Source: Plasmopara viticola
Taxonomy: Eukaryota > Oomycota > Peronosporomycetes > Peronosporales > Peronosporaceae
Reading direction: 5' to 3'
DNA: 64,000 bases
Assembly (NCBI GenBank): GCA_001695595.3
Contig: MBPM02000006.1
Location: 806,001-870,000 of the forward strand
In this document: positions 20,644-29,681 of the stretch, piece after piece
Layout of the letters: each line of letters opens with the position of its first letter
Position numbering within the stretch: the stretch's first letter is position 1
Notes under the pieces: model-generated
Database searches by the model: none
What the model was told of the DNA's origin: nothing
Seen by the model: only the letters and a program-made list of their open reading frames with translations
Made by a program: the position numbers and the translations under genes

Positions 20644-22252
20644 CTATGCAAAGGAAGAGCGGACGATGAGCGGACGGAAGGGATGCGGACGAAGAACTAT
20701 AAGAATAGCGGAAGGAAAATTATGTATTGGGAATTCGCGTGTTCTCAACGATTCCAACACTTGGATGGTCATACGGAAGATCATTCGAGAGAATGCGGTA
20801 ATCTTCCCGACGATTTCTTTAAATCGTTCAAACGACAATATGATACTCGTTTGAGGAAAAACAGTCTCATGCTCACGTACCTTCTCGTCACCACTGATCG
20901 AGAAGCTCCACATGAGAAAATTGGTCACGATGCCATACGTCACAGTAACATGTTCGACGTCAGCCAGCGCTTCCAGCCCCGTCACATTCTGTACCACTTC
21001 CTGCAGCATATCGTCACGTTTCGCTTGGACAATTGAAATTCTCTTGGTGCCACGCTTGAGCACGAACTCAAATCCACCTTTTAAGAGCACGTTCTTCCCA
21101 ATCACATCTTCTTTGAGTAAAATCCGGACGCCCCCGAGCAGATCAGCGACTGTCTCAAGGATCGGCGCGATAAAAAACAACCTCTTGGCTTCTTTCCCAT
21201 CGGTAATTTTTCCATTGTGATCACGTAACTTTTTTATTCGAGCAAGGAGTAGCTTCTTCGGAAAAGGTTGGGGTGACGCCCTCCTTCCAAGCGCGGGGGC
21301 TAAATGCTCGCGCGCTTCGGGCAGGTGCTCTCGGGCATCTGCAAGTCTCTAACGATTCTCACCCTCGACGCGACGGTCTCCAGCACCAGGGCGCCACCTG
21401 GGCTCTTACCAAGTCAGAGCTAAACAAATAATAAAAGACCCTCACGACCTCGGTGCTGGCTGCACTGCCCGCCGAACGAGACCCGACGTATGCGGACACC
21501 ACTCTATGCCGTGGACTGGCCAGACTGAGCCTAGCACGTGCATAACTTGGCAACGCGATAACGAAATACAATACAATACAATACAAAGAGTAGCTCGATA
21601 TGAGCGTCAGGGATATAGCTTGGTGCAAGGTCGTAAGAATCGTTAAAGTTGTAGATAGGATTGATGTCTTCCCAGCAAAGAGTCGAACAGACCACAGACT
21701 TGTCGATATCGTGAGTTTTCCGCTTTTTGTTTGTGTTCTTGGCGTCTTCTGTCGTCGTCTTGTCGTTTGCGGCTTGATTCGTCTGGCAAATCATTGCATT
21801 AATCGTAGCCCATCGCTTGAGACGTTCGGGGTGACGGTGTAGTGTAGTTGGTGGCGAAGGAGGTGTCACGCCGCTCGGAGCAGCAACTTGTATTGGAAGT
21901 TTCACCAAAATGTGTATCTCTTCTTCTCCGAGCTGAAATTTCCCGAATTACTCCGTCTTATTAAGCTTCCAGGAAGACCGCATTTCCTCGTATCTAGCGC
22001 TCTTGCCAGCTTGTAAGAAAATCTTCACACGCCGGTCGTCCTTCAACCACACGCCGTCTTTCTTCGCCAAGTACAGCGTTAGTGCGCTCGGCGGAAACGA
22101 AAAGCGCTCGTGGTACCGTTGATCGTCGGAATAGCCTTCTGCAGCGTGCTCACTTTTGCATCACGTGCGATCTTCAAAGGAAGCACAGTTTCTTCGCCAT
22201 ACACCGCGCACTTCAGCTCCACTTCGGTCGCGATGACATCGGTATCGGCCAT
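20644..22252 (-). pseudogene. Crinkler (CRN) effector pseudogene, interrupted by a short retroposon
   Basis: Minus strand, ATG at 22252. The N-terminal region has the CRN ubiquitin-like/DWL layout: 'ELKCAVYGEE' and 'PLKIARDAKVSTLQKAI' near the start, then 'LTLYLAKKDGVWLKDD' (variant of the LxLFLAK motif) and 'IHILVKLP' (variant of the HVLVxxP junction). The C-terminal effector region follows at about 21240-20660 ('FFIAPILETVADLLGGV', 'FEFVLKRGTKRISIVQAKRD', 'VTYGIVTNFLMW'). Breaks: a frameshift near 22085-22110, an in-frame TAA near 21962, the retroposon at 21255-21587, and probable frame loss at the 3' end. CRN proteins of oomycetes are delivered into host cells and many act in the nucleus; this copy cannot make a normal product. 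Confidence 0.85.
21255..21587 (+). mobile_element. LINE-derived short retroposon inside the CRN coding sequence
   Basis: Same family as at 2906. It begins just after 'caaggagtagct' (21243-21254) and is followed by 'caaagagtagct' (21584-21595), a 12-bp target repeat with one mismatch. It is antisense to the CRN gene. The CRN frame is the same on both sides, so before insertion the gene was continuous here. The tail is repeated 'aatac'. Confidence 0.9.
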
Positions 22253-22296
22253 TGTTCTTTCCACCAGAAAGTAAGGATTTCGCACTTCACATTCTC

Positions 22297-22800
22297 ACCC
22301 TCTAAATAAACATTCTCTCTATAAGAGCATACACACGAACCTGATAGAAGCCCCTCCCAATATAGAAACCGGTATGTCACCCGCGGGTGTCACTAATTTA
22401 ATGCGTATTAGTGACATCCGCGACACTACTAGTGACGCTCTGAGCTAATAAAAATAGTGTCCCACTTGTGTCCCACCCCACTTTTGATCAACCACAACAT
22501 CTCTGGATATCAACAAGACGGGTGTCCCAAGTGTCCCACCCTTATTCAACTTTAGACACATCTTATCTTTTATCAAATCATATCATATCATATCATGATT
22601 ACTTATACTATAATTTTACATCCAAATAAAAAGGGTGGAACAAGTGGGACAAATGAATTCGATACTTGCGCAACGACCGTGGGATGTCTAAGCACTTCTA
22701 CGAACCGGGTGCCAAAAAAGATACACACTCACTCAGATACAATTCGAGTAGACCCTAAAAGTGAGTCCAACTTAAGCATTGTCAGATACATATATAGATA
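22297..22800 (+). repeat. Left terminal inverted repeat of the PLV element
   Basis: About 500 bp, matched in reverse complement by 35113-36332 after removal of two retroposons. The outer end reads 'accctctaaataaacattct' and the right end in reverse complement 'accctatataagaacattct'. Both continue with 'ctctataagagcata' and 'gatagaagcccctcccaata'. Near 22458-22545 are four copies of the box GTGTCCCA, and near 22575-22595 a short run of 'atcat' units. Outward boundary by comparison; the inner boundary is approximate. Confidence 0.88.
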
Positions 22801-22813
22801 CCAGACATATACA

Positions 22814-24940
22814 ATGTGCAACGCTACCAAGCCAAACGGGGAGAAGTGCAAGCTTGCTCCAAAGAAAGATCGATGCGGAAAGCATGCACTTAAAAACACA
22901 AAAATAATAGTGAGATTAGTATAGTGGTAGAAGAAGTTGTCGCTGAGATGGCACCACAACTTAGTGCTCCAGTTGTCGCTGAAGTCGATATGCCGACATC
23001 ATCGGCGATCAAGCCTGTCGAGGCCTCGAATGTTGAAGTAAGTGAAGTTCCAATTTTGGATGATTCGAATGTCGAACAATTGATCACGGATGATGTTGTA
23101 TATGATGAGAATCATGATTCCAGTTTGAAATAAATTATTTTTCTGATGACTCCGACGAATACGACTCTGACAATAACGATTACGACGACGACTACTTCAA
23201 TAACTATAAACCACCATCAGAAAAAAAGATCATCCCGAATCGAGACTTTGAGCTTGCGAGACAAGCGGAAATGGAAATTGTTGAAGTTGCTGAGTAGCTA
23301 AAGTTGCTAAGGTTGCTAAGGTTGCTGAGGTTGCTGACGCTGAGACAAAAAAGCAAGTATCCGCCGAGGAAGAAAAAGAATTCAATCGACAATTTCAGAT
23401 TGCGTCAAAGGATGTCAGTCGTGATAAAATTCGAGACAATGATGGTATGTTTGTGAGCGACTTGGCAATGAAAGAAGAATGGCAATCACCAGTTGAGATT
23501 GCGAAAGCTATCAAATCGTGTCATGCATACATCATTAATGATATCAATCCAATCTACTTCAAGAAGTCAAAGAAGACGATTCGCTACTCCGATCATGACA
23601 GCGTTAATGTGATTTACTCTACTTAATCTAAAGTGTCTTCGAGAGATACATCCAAACGATCGACGACTTTCAAAATCAAATTGGGGTGTAAAGAAGAAGG
23701 TTATTCAAACTAATCTTGACAGATTATTGAGGAACTGGCGTCCGATTGCATTCACCACAGCCGGAGTCATTCCTCATAATCTATTTGAATTACCAGTAGC
23801 TCGAGTTCAATCTATTTGGCCGCTGCCAACACAAGTATGATCCTGATTTCAAAATCGATCAACCTTTGGTCGATATGTGGCTCAATCACATTCGTAAAGC
23901 CCTCTGTTCGGATGTTTTTGAATATGGTGAGTGTATGATCAATTGGTTTGTTCATTTGCTTTTAAAGCCTCATGTTATGCGGTTCCATCGCTGAAGTCGA
24001 AACCTGGTGCTGGTAAAAATTTCACATTCAATGCCTTTGCTCGATACGTATTATATCCATCACTGACTATGGTAGTCATTGATCTTGAAAAAATTGTTGG
24101 TCGCTTTATTTCAGCGGCTCTTGGCAAGTTATCCATCCTTCTCGATGAAGCAATGTACTTTGGTGATCGCAAAGCCAATCAAAAGAAGAAGAACAAGATC
24201 TCAGAAGACAAGCAAGCCACCGAAGAGAAGTTTCAATATATCATCGAAGTGAATGACTTTAGCAACTATGCAGTGAGTACGAATCACGACGTCAATTCTG
24301 TTGTTGGGTTTGGGGATCGACGATACTTTTGTCTTGAGTGTTCTAATATGTATTGCCCTGACCAACCTGGATCGGAAGCGTACCGGGCGAAGATGATCAA
24401 ATCACTCTTGACGAACAACGCTGGAAAGCATATTATTATTATTATTATGAATAATATGCTTTCCAGCGTTACTGATGTCGCATCTGAGACGCAATATCAG
24501 TAAGTTCAATAGTCGCAACATTTCAAAGACAGCATATGCGAAGTCGGTGAAGCTTCGTCAGTCGAACTCGGTTATTCGATTCCTACTACACTTACGCAGA
24601 CAATACATCGAGGATGATAATAGCAAAAACAATTACTATCGCAATGAAGTGCTTCACCAGGAATATATGGAGTGGTGTGAGTCAGATAACGAAGTCAAAG
24701 TGCGTTCTTGAATATTTTGAAAGCAATGGATTCGATCGAAGCCAATACAAAGAACGGCAGTTGGATAACAAACGATTTTCAAAATGGGGACGGAAACTAA
24801 ATCTGGAGTTGCTTAACACTCAATTTGCTGGAATCGTTGTCGCGGATGATGCTGATGACAACTGCAATGTCGATGATAATTATAAAGAAGATATTTTTGA
24901 TGATGAGCAATCGAACAACGACAAAATAATATGTTTCTCA
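22814..24940 (+). pseudogene. PLV SF3 (D5-like) helicase with N-terminal zinc-finger segment, broken
   Basis: The ATG at 22814 begins a short Cys/His-rich segment ('MCNATKPNGEKC' then 'DRCGKHA'), followed by an acidic low-complexity linker (22924-23300, with an Asp-rich stretch). After several frame changes comes a pre-helicase region ('DINPIYFKKSKKTIRYSD', about 23538-23590). The SF3 core lies at about 23950-24340: Walker A region 'KPGAGKNFTFNAF', Walker B 'ILLDEAMYFGDRKA', motif C 'YAVSTNHD' and 'GDRRYFCLE'. A C-terminal region follows to about 24940. SF3 helicases of this kind unwind and help initiate viral DNA replication. At least six frame breaks or stops are needed to read it, so it is dead. 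That the zinc finger and helicase were one protein is an inference from order and spacing. Confidence 0.75.
24417..24470. repeat. Perfect 21-bp inverted repeat (hairpin) inside the helicase pseudogene
   Basis: Arms 24417-24437 and 24450-24470 are exact reverse complements ('aacgctggaaagcatatt' and its complement), separated by a 12-nt ATT-rich loop. The arm sequence departs from what the helicase frame should encode here, suggesting a secondary inverted duplication. Confidence 0.9.
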
Positions 24941-24989
24941 TTCAATCGGATTTTGGTTGAACTAACTCAGCAGATTCCTCTGGTTCTTC

Positions 24990-25695
24990 AGTCTTTATCA
25001 CGATTCCACTTGTGCTTGTTCAGTTGCCAATACTTGGCTTTGTAAGCTAATTGCTTCTCACGATTCTTCTCATAGTATTGCTTCTGAGCTTTTTTTGTAT
25101 TTGGCTAATTGCTATCTTTTGTGTATATGTATCAGTATATTAGTAAGTTCAATGCTCAAGATAAAAAAAACACTGATCTACTGAACGGCGGCCCATTGAA
25201 AATGCTATTTGGATTTGGAATGATAAGTCTTGTTTCTTAATTGGTAGCGACCACTGCATTCGCATGTAATGACTTTGACGAGCCTCTCATTGTGAAGCTC
25301 GTTGTATTGCTTGATTCTTATTAAGATATATTTTATTAGCTTCCCAATAACGCTTTTGACTCATTTTGCGGTTGTTCTTTTTGAGAGGCTCAAAGGGAGA
25401 AACATTATTCATGCAAGTCTTCTTGAATTTATTGATTCATAGCGTTTCATAAGCTAACAGCTAAGGTCTATCAACGACATCATACTGCTTGATCAATAAT
25501 ATTTTAAACTCATGCGGACCATGTTGTTGAAAATATGGATAGATTGCAAATTTCTTTGTTGTTTTCCCATCATCCCAACGCTTGAAGTGAGACCGAAGCT
25601 GTTTTAAACGTCTTCTGATACATTGAAAGTAGAGCCAATATAGCAAATATCACGCTGACTGCAAACGACTTTATAGATGGATCCAAGTATGTCTG
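24990..25695 (-). pseudogene. PLV GIY-YIG endonuclease with C-terminal zinc-finger-like end, broken
   Basis: Minus strand. The N-terminal core reads 'SIYKVVCSQRDICYIGST' (about 25630-25683), the GIY-YIG signature in its 'IYK...YIG' form. After a frame change come 'LKQLRSHFKRWDDGK' with the conserved Arg/His block, then 'IYPYFQQHGPHEFKILLIKQ'. A Lys/Asn/Glu-rich middle ('KMSQKRYWEANK', 'YYEKNREKQLAYKAKYW') and a Cys-containing motif 'ITCECSGRYQLRNKT' (about 25200-25250) follow. These nucleases cut DNA and occur in PLVs, virophages and other large DNA viruses, where they may act in genome processing or homing. No clear start ATG; at least three frame breaks. Confidence 0.7.
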
Positions 25696-25734
25696 TTAAT
25701 ATTTATCTGTTATATTTATATACCAGAGTCAAGC

Positions 25735-26186
25735 TTATCCAAGTCTGAAGCTCCCGCCTTTAATACGACGACGAGTCACGGGAGGCGCGATTACAACCCC
25801 TGCAAATTGTCGCACGCCCTTTCGAATTTCGTAACTGCAACCACCGGTTTCTGGGCCAGCGAGATCGGCAATCTTGCCGAGTGCGGTTCCAACAATTGGT
25901 TTCCAGTTATCTTTGAGAAAACCAATGCTCTTAACAGTAACTTTGATTCCATTCCACAAATCTCCCCAGAACCCACTGCCACTAAGTCCCAATTGATACA
26001 TTCGCAAGACCTCGCCATGAGGCATTTGTAAAGTTGATCCTTTGCCCGATTCGCATGCCTTCACAAGCTTCTTGTGGTTCCCAGGGTGGTAATAACGCGC
26101 GTGGCTTTTATTAAATTGAGAATGAGTCAAACGGACGGGTTTGCCGTGAAGGACTTTGACAGCCTGCGCATGACTCAGATCGACGG
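25735..26186 (-). pseudogene. PLV protein-VI-like (membrane-active, pVI-type) candidate
   Basis: Open from an in-frame stop near 26187 down to the stop at 25735, about 149 codons. There is no ATG at the N-terminal end, so the start has been lost or an internal non-ATG codon would be needed. Key features: 'HARYYHPGNHKKL' in the N-terminal half; a Gly-rich amphipathic segment 'GLSGSGFWGDLWNGIK' (middle), resembling the membrane-lytic helix of adenovirus protein VI; then 'GTALGKIADL'; and a basic C-terminus 'RRRIKGGSFRLG' like a protease-processed tail. PLV and virophage-like elements often carry a small gene of this kind beside capsid genes. The assignment rests on pattern, not on a search. Only the start is clearly damaged. 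Confidence 0.5.
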
Positions 26187-26247
26187 GAAATTCCTATACA
26201 TCTAAATTGAATATCTGGGATACTTATATACAGAGCGAGAGACAAAA

Positions 26248-27380
26248 ATGTCAAAGGTTAATAGATCTAAAACGCTCAGTCTGGACGAAAATAAATATAA
26301 TTTTGTTCGTGACATTAGATTAGGAAGCGAGCATGATAATCTGACGGACACTACAGTTAAGCTATACACCAGACAACTGATCAAGCTTTACGAGGCCGGT
26401 GCTGCAAAACAGCAGTAGTCCTATACTAAGTTCATCTACAATATCTATTATATGATTACAATTCGTTTCATAAGACATTCAAAGTTCAGAACTCGAGCTT
26501 CATCGCGCTTCTGATAAGCATTTATACAAGCAAAGAGATTCTCATGCTAACACTGAGCACCATGTGTGTGAAAAATGGTCAAGAATAGATTTCGCGATAC
26601 ATTTGCATATTACAATACGATTCGAAAGGAACTAAGCAAGCAAAACAAAGCTGCAAAGCTGGATAATGAGCTCAGTCCAGAAGAAGAATTTAAGTATATT
26701 AGCTACAAAGAACTAATGTAAGTTTCTGGCAAGGTGAAGAAAAACACTCTCCGAGACCTATGGTAAAGTTTTTCTATCTCAAGTTGAGTATGAAGCTCAA
26801 GCCAAACCCAGAAAAAGTGATTACTTAAAGATTGTGTTTGATTACATTCCGCTCTGGTTGAACGTACATTACCCGCTGCGTTTAGTTTGGCCAAGCGTGT
26901 CGCTCACTCCGCAGGAAGGCTCTAACTATAATTCTGGAAAACAACTTGCATCTGAATGACCTAAAGAACTTTCGACTATCGGTATCTCAGATAGATCAAC
27001 TGGATAATAAGATGATGAGGTTGATAAAATCATATCTCAATTTCTTGACATATATACTCGGTGAGAAACCAGTAAAATTGCTATAGCGGGTATATAATCG
27101 CGAGCCGGGTGAGTATGATTATGCAAACTCAAACAATAAATTCAGTCAAGTCATATCCAAGCTCTTCTCGAAGTACAATGGAAAGCCAACGTCAATGAAT
27201 ATGATCCGACTTATCGCTGAATCTTATATAATCCAATCACCAGCTTACGTCAAACTCACGAATTGAGAGAAGAATGATCTACATAGGAGCTACAACAAGA
27301 TTGCAAATAGAGCAACTGCTCCCGATGTATCTTTCAAAGCAAACGACTCATACGACCACGCGCCCGTGCTTCCTGGAAAG
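26248..27380 (+). pseudogene. PLV tyrosine recombinase (integrase), broken
   Basis: The first piece, 26248-26418, is a 56-codon ORF ('TVKLYTRQLIKLYEAGAA'), matching the N-terminal SAM-like DNA-binding region of phage-type tyrosine recombinases. Further pieces follow in order with frame changes: 'FKYISYKELM' (about 26690-26718), 'LSETYGKVFLSQVEYE', 'DYIPLWLNVHYPLRLVW' (box-I region), 'LIKSYLNFLTYILGEKP', 'RVYNREPGEYDYANSNNKF' and 'MIRLIAESYIIQS'. The last part, 'DLHRSYNKIANRA', holds candidate His/Arg and Tyr positions. Such enzymes integrate PLV genomes through a covalent 3'-phosphotyrosine. Five or more breaks, including TAG at a probable Trp position near 27086. The 3' limit is approximate. 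Confidence 0.65.
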
Positions 27381-28201
27381 ACCGCTGCAAAGCCTCTAAG
27401 CCTCTTAAGGACCGTCGGGAACGCATATACCATGGAGATTCCACACCTTATGGTAGCGACAAGACGCTTGTGATTGATATCTACGAAAAATATTTTATTT
27501 GCTATGACATACAAAGCGATCATGGAGCAAAAACAAAAGAGATCGTATCGCAAAGCCGGTCCATTCCATATGGAATTCCACGGACTTCAAGCTTGCTTAA
27601 GAAGTGACAAATCCTAAGTTAATATCAAAATAATGCTTGTCTCTTATGCATTCGTTGATCTCTGGTGGTTGCTAAGAGAGCACAGGCCGGTCAATAAAGC
27701 GTCGTTTGATTTCTCAACGAGCATGAGCGTGATTTTATGCGGTAACATTTCTTCAAGACAGTTTGATAGCTCATACAATCAGCTTCTTGACGGTCTCGTA
27801 AAACGTTTGAAGGTTGTTGAAGGCGCGAAGAGAATCGGCGATGATTGACCAATTTTTTAATACTGAAATAAAGTCTATTATTGACAAGCTTTACGAGAAA
27901 ATGTCTTTTCGGCATCGTACTATAGCCAATTCAAGCGTCTGATGAAGCTTTAGATTGCCTTTTCAAATTCAAATGAGCTGACGTATTTATGTATTGTGAG
28001 TTGTTTTATTATTGCTCCTTCACAAGATGACTAACGCTGATCTAACTCGGTGTGTTAGTCAAAGTCTCAAAATTAGCTGAGCCATAGTCGTTTCTAGATG
28101 AAGCTACGGGTTTCGAGTGAACCACGCTGCCTGATCTGTCGATTTCCATTCTTTCGTCGATGCATATTCATTTGAGTGAGTTATATGTAGTCAGTGAATA
28201 A
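27381..28201. other. PLV stretch without an assignable gene
   Basis: Short overlapping frames on both strands (for example 27633-27848 + and 27691-27915 -) show no recognisable motif. It may hold one decayed PLV gene between recombinase and penton. A 33-codon ORF begins with ATG at 27841 (+); its status is unknown. Confidence 0.35.
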
Positions 28202-28256
28202 AGATGTCATTTCCCTTTCTGTTAAATCTCAATAATCAGAAAGGGAAATGACATCT
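28202..28256. repeat. Perfect 20-bp inverted repeat overlapping the penton start codon
   Basis: Arms 28202-28221 ('agatgtcatttccctttctg') and 28237-28256 are exact reverse complements with a 15-nt loop. The right arm contains the ATG (28248-28250) of the penton-like ORF, so the left arm carries a mirrored ATG pointing the other way. It could be a viral promoter or terminator palindrome, or a local inverted duplication. Confidence 0.9.
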
Positions 28257-29000
28257 CACCAGATCCAATATCGATTCTCGCAGCTCATCGACTTCAATCA
28301 ATACGAAATTGCCCTAGGATCAATATCAATCTATTACTCATGGCGAGCAATTACCACCCAACGTCAAAATAACAGCTTTAAGATCATATGACCAACTGCT
28401 TCGACGACAACGACAAACACAATTACGCTCCTCGATGGGACATACTCGGCAAGCGATATCAACAACTACATTCAATATTGGTCTATTCAGAACAATCTTC
28501 ACTTGACGAACACTACGACCGGAACAAACTACTATTTTGTCTCATGTGCTGAAAACCCATCGAGCTACGCCTTGCAATTCACAATGCAACCAGTCAAGAA
28601 TGTCTCGGGCTGCACTGCTGCAAGTGGCTTTCCGACGATGCCAGCTACTGGATATAGCACAGCTACGTACTCAGTGGCTCAAAAAAGAAGCGTTTACGCA
28701 GTCAATAGTAATGTGGTGCCTCAAATAGATCCTACAGCTGCTGTTGTTATTACTTGCTCAAATCTATACAATCCGATCGCAAACAACAATCAAGTACTAC
28801 ACACATTTATGACTGCTGGGGTTTTATATGGCGGTCTAATTACAACGTCTCAAGGACAAGGATTAGCCTTTTGTCCAATGCAAGGAACCAAATCAGAACT
28901 GACGCTTTCATTTCCCGATCAGAATATGATCTCGCTCGGGATCATTGATAACAACGTATGCATACGCTTGTTGGTTCGACCTAAAAAAATGCAACGGTGA
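28248..29000 (+). pseudogene. PLV penton-like minor capsid protein, one in-frame TGA
   Basis: A single frame of 251 codons from ATG 28248 to the stop at 28998-29000, broken only by a TGA at 28389-28391. Features: 'NQYEIALGSISIYYSWRAI' (about residues 18-36), the usual N-terminal block of PLV/virophage penton or minor capsid proteins; 'TITLLDGTYSASDINNYIQ' after the stop; and a Gly/Ala/Thr-rich beta-type body. The TGA occupies a position where Trp would fit ('KII-stop-PTA'), so a G-to-A change is likely. The protein would form the single-jelly-roll vertex of the capsid. A spike or other minor capsid role is possible; I rely on pattern similarity. This is among the best preserved genes of the element. 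Confidence 0.6.
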
Positions 29001-29039
29001 ATAGTCACCAACAACTTCCTTTTTTCTACAAATCGTAGA

Positions 29040-29610
29040 CCGGTTCGATATCGTTCTTGTAGATCTTGTTTATCAATGATATCCATTACCATAGCAGCCA
29101 TCTTTCAGATGATGTTCGTTTGTATAGATCGATGAATGTTTTAATTGGGATGTCAGTATGAAAGTCGCGGCATATGATTAAGATCTCTCTGTGTTAGATT
29201 TCGACCGAGTATCACGTGTTGACTATTGCTTCGAATATTCTTCGGGATATCAAAGTAGCTTTGTGAAATGTAAATCATACTCCAACCTTGCTTACGCCCT
29301 CGGATGAAGTATTGGGAAATCTGCGCTTGAGTGCGCTTTGGTTCCATTACCAGGTCATCGAATATGATAAACGTGCTCGTTTCGCTATCGTATTCACTCA
29401 TTGCTAAAACCATCCCTTCTTCAATCACTTGAACATTATCTATATTGTCTTTGAGATGACCATATAGTGTCTCATTGGTCTTTGTACAAATGACGATTTT
29501 GGTAAGCATTTGCTCAGAAGCGCTATTATATATAGCACAGTGTTTGACTTCTCCGATCCACCTGGACTCGCAACGCGCATTCTAAATGGCAGCTCGAAGT
29601 GAAAATTTTT
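29040..29610 (-). pseudogene. PLV DNA-packaging ATPase (FtsK/HerA type), broken
   Basis: Minus strand. The Walker A region lies near 29540-29575 ('RVASPGGSEKSNTVL'); the usual Gly before the Lys-Ser is replaced by Glu, so ATP binding would be damaged. After a frame change, 29509-29153 is open: 'KIVICTKTNETLYGHLKD', Walker B 'FIIFDDLVME', then 'QYFIRGRKQGWSMIYISQS' with the sensor-like 'ISQS' and an Arg-rich element. A C-terminal piece 'IIDKQDLQERYRTGL' lies at about 29040-29090 after further stops. These ATPases pump the genome into the capsid in PLVs, virophages, Polintons and giant viruses. It is convergent with the penton-like gene, whose stop lies 39 bp away. Confidence 0.78.
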
Positions 29611-29681
29611 GGAAACTTTTTAAGCTTAGATTTTGGTATCGATTCGTAGAAGTTTAACGTTGTATAGTATAGTGATCAAAT

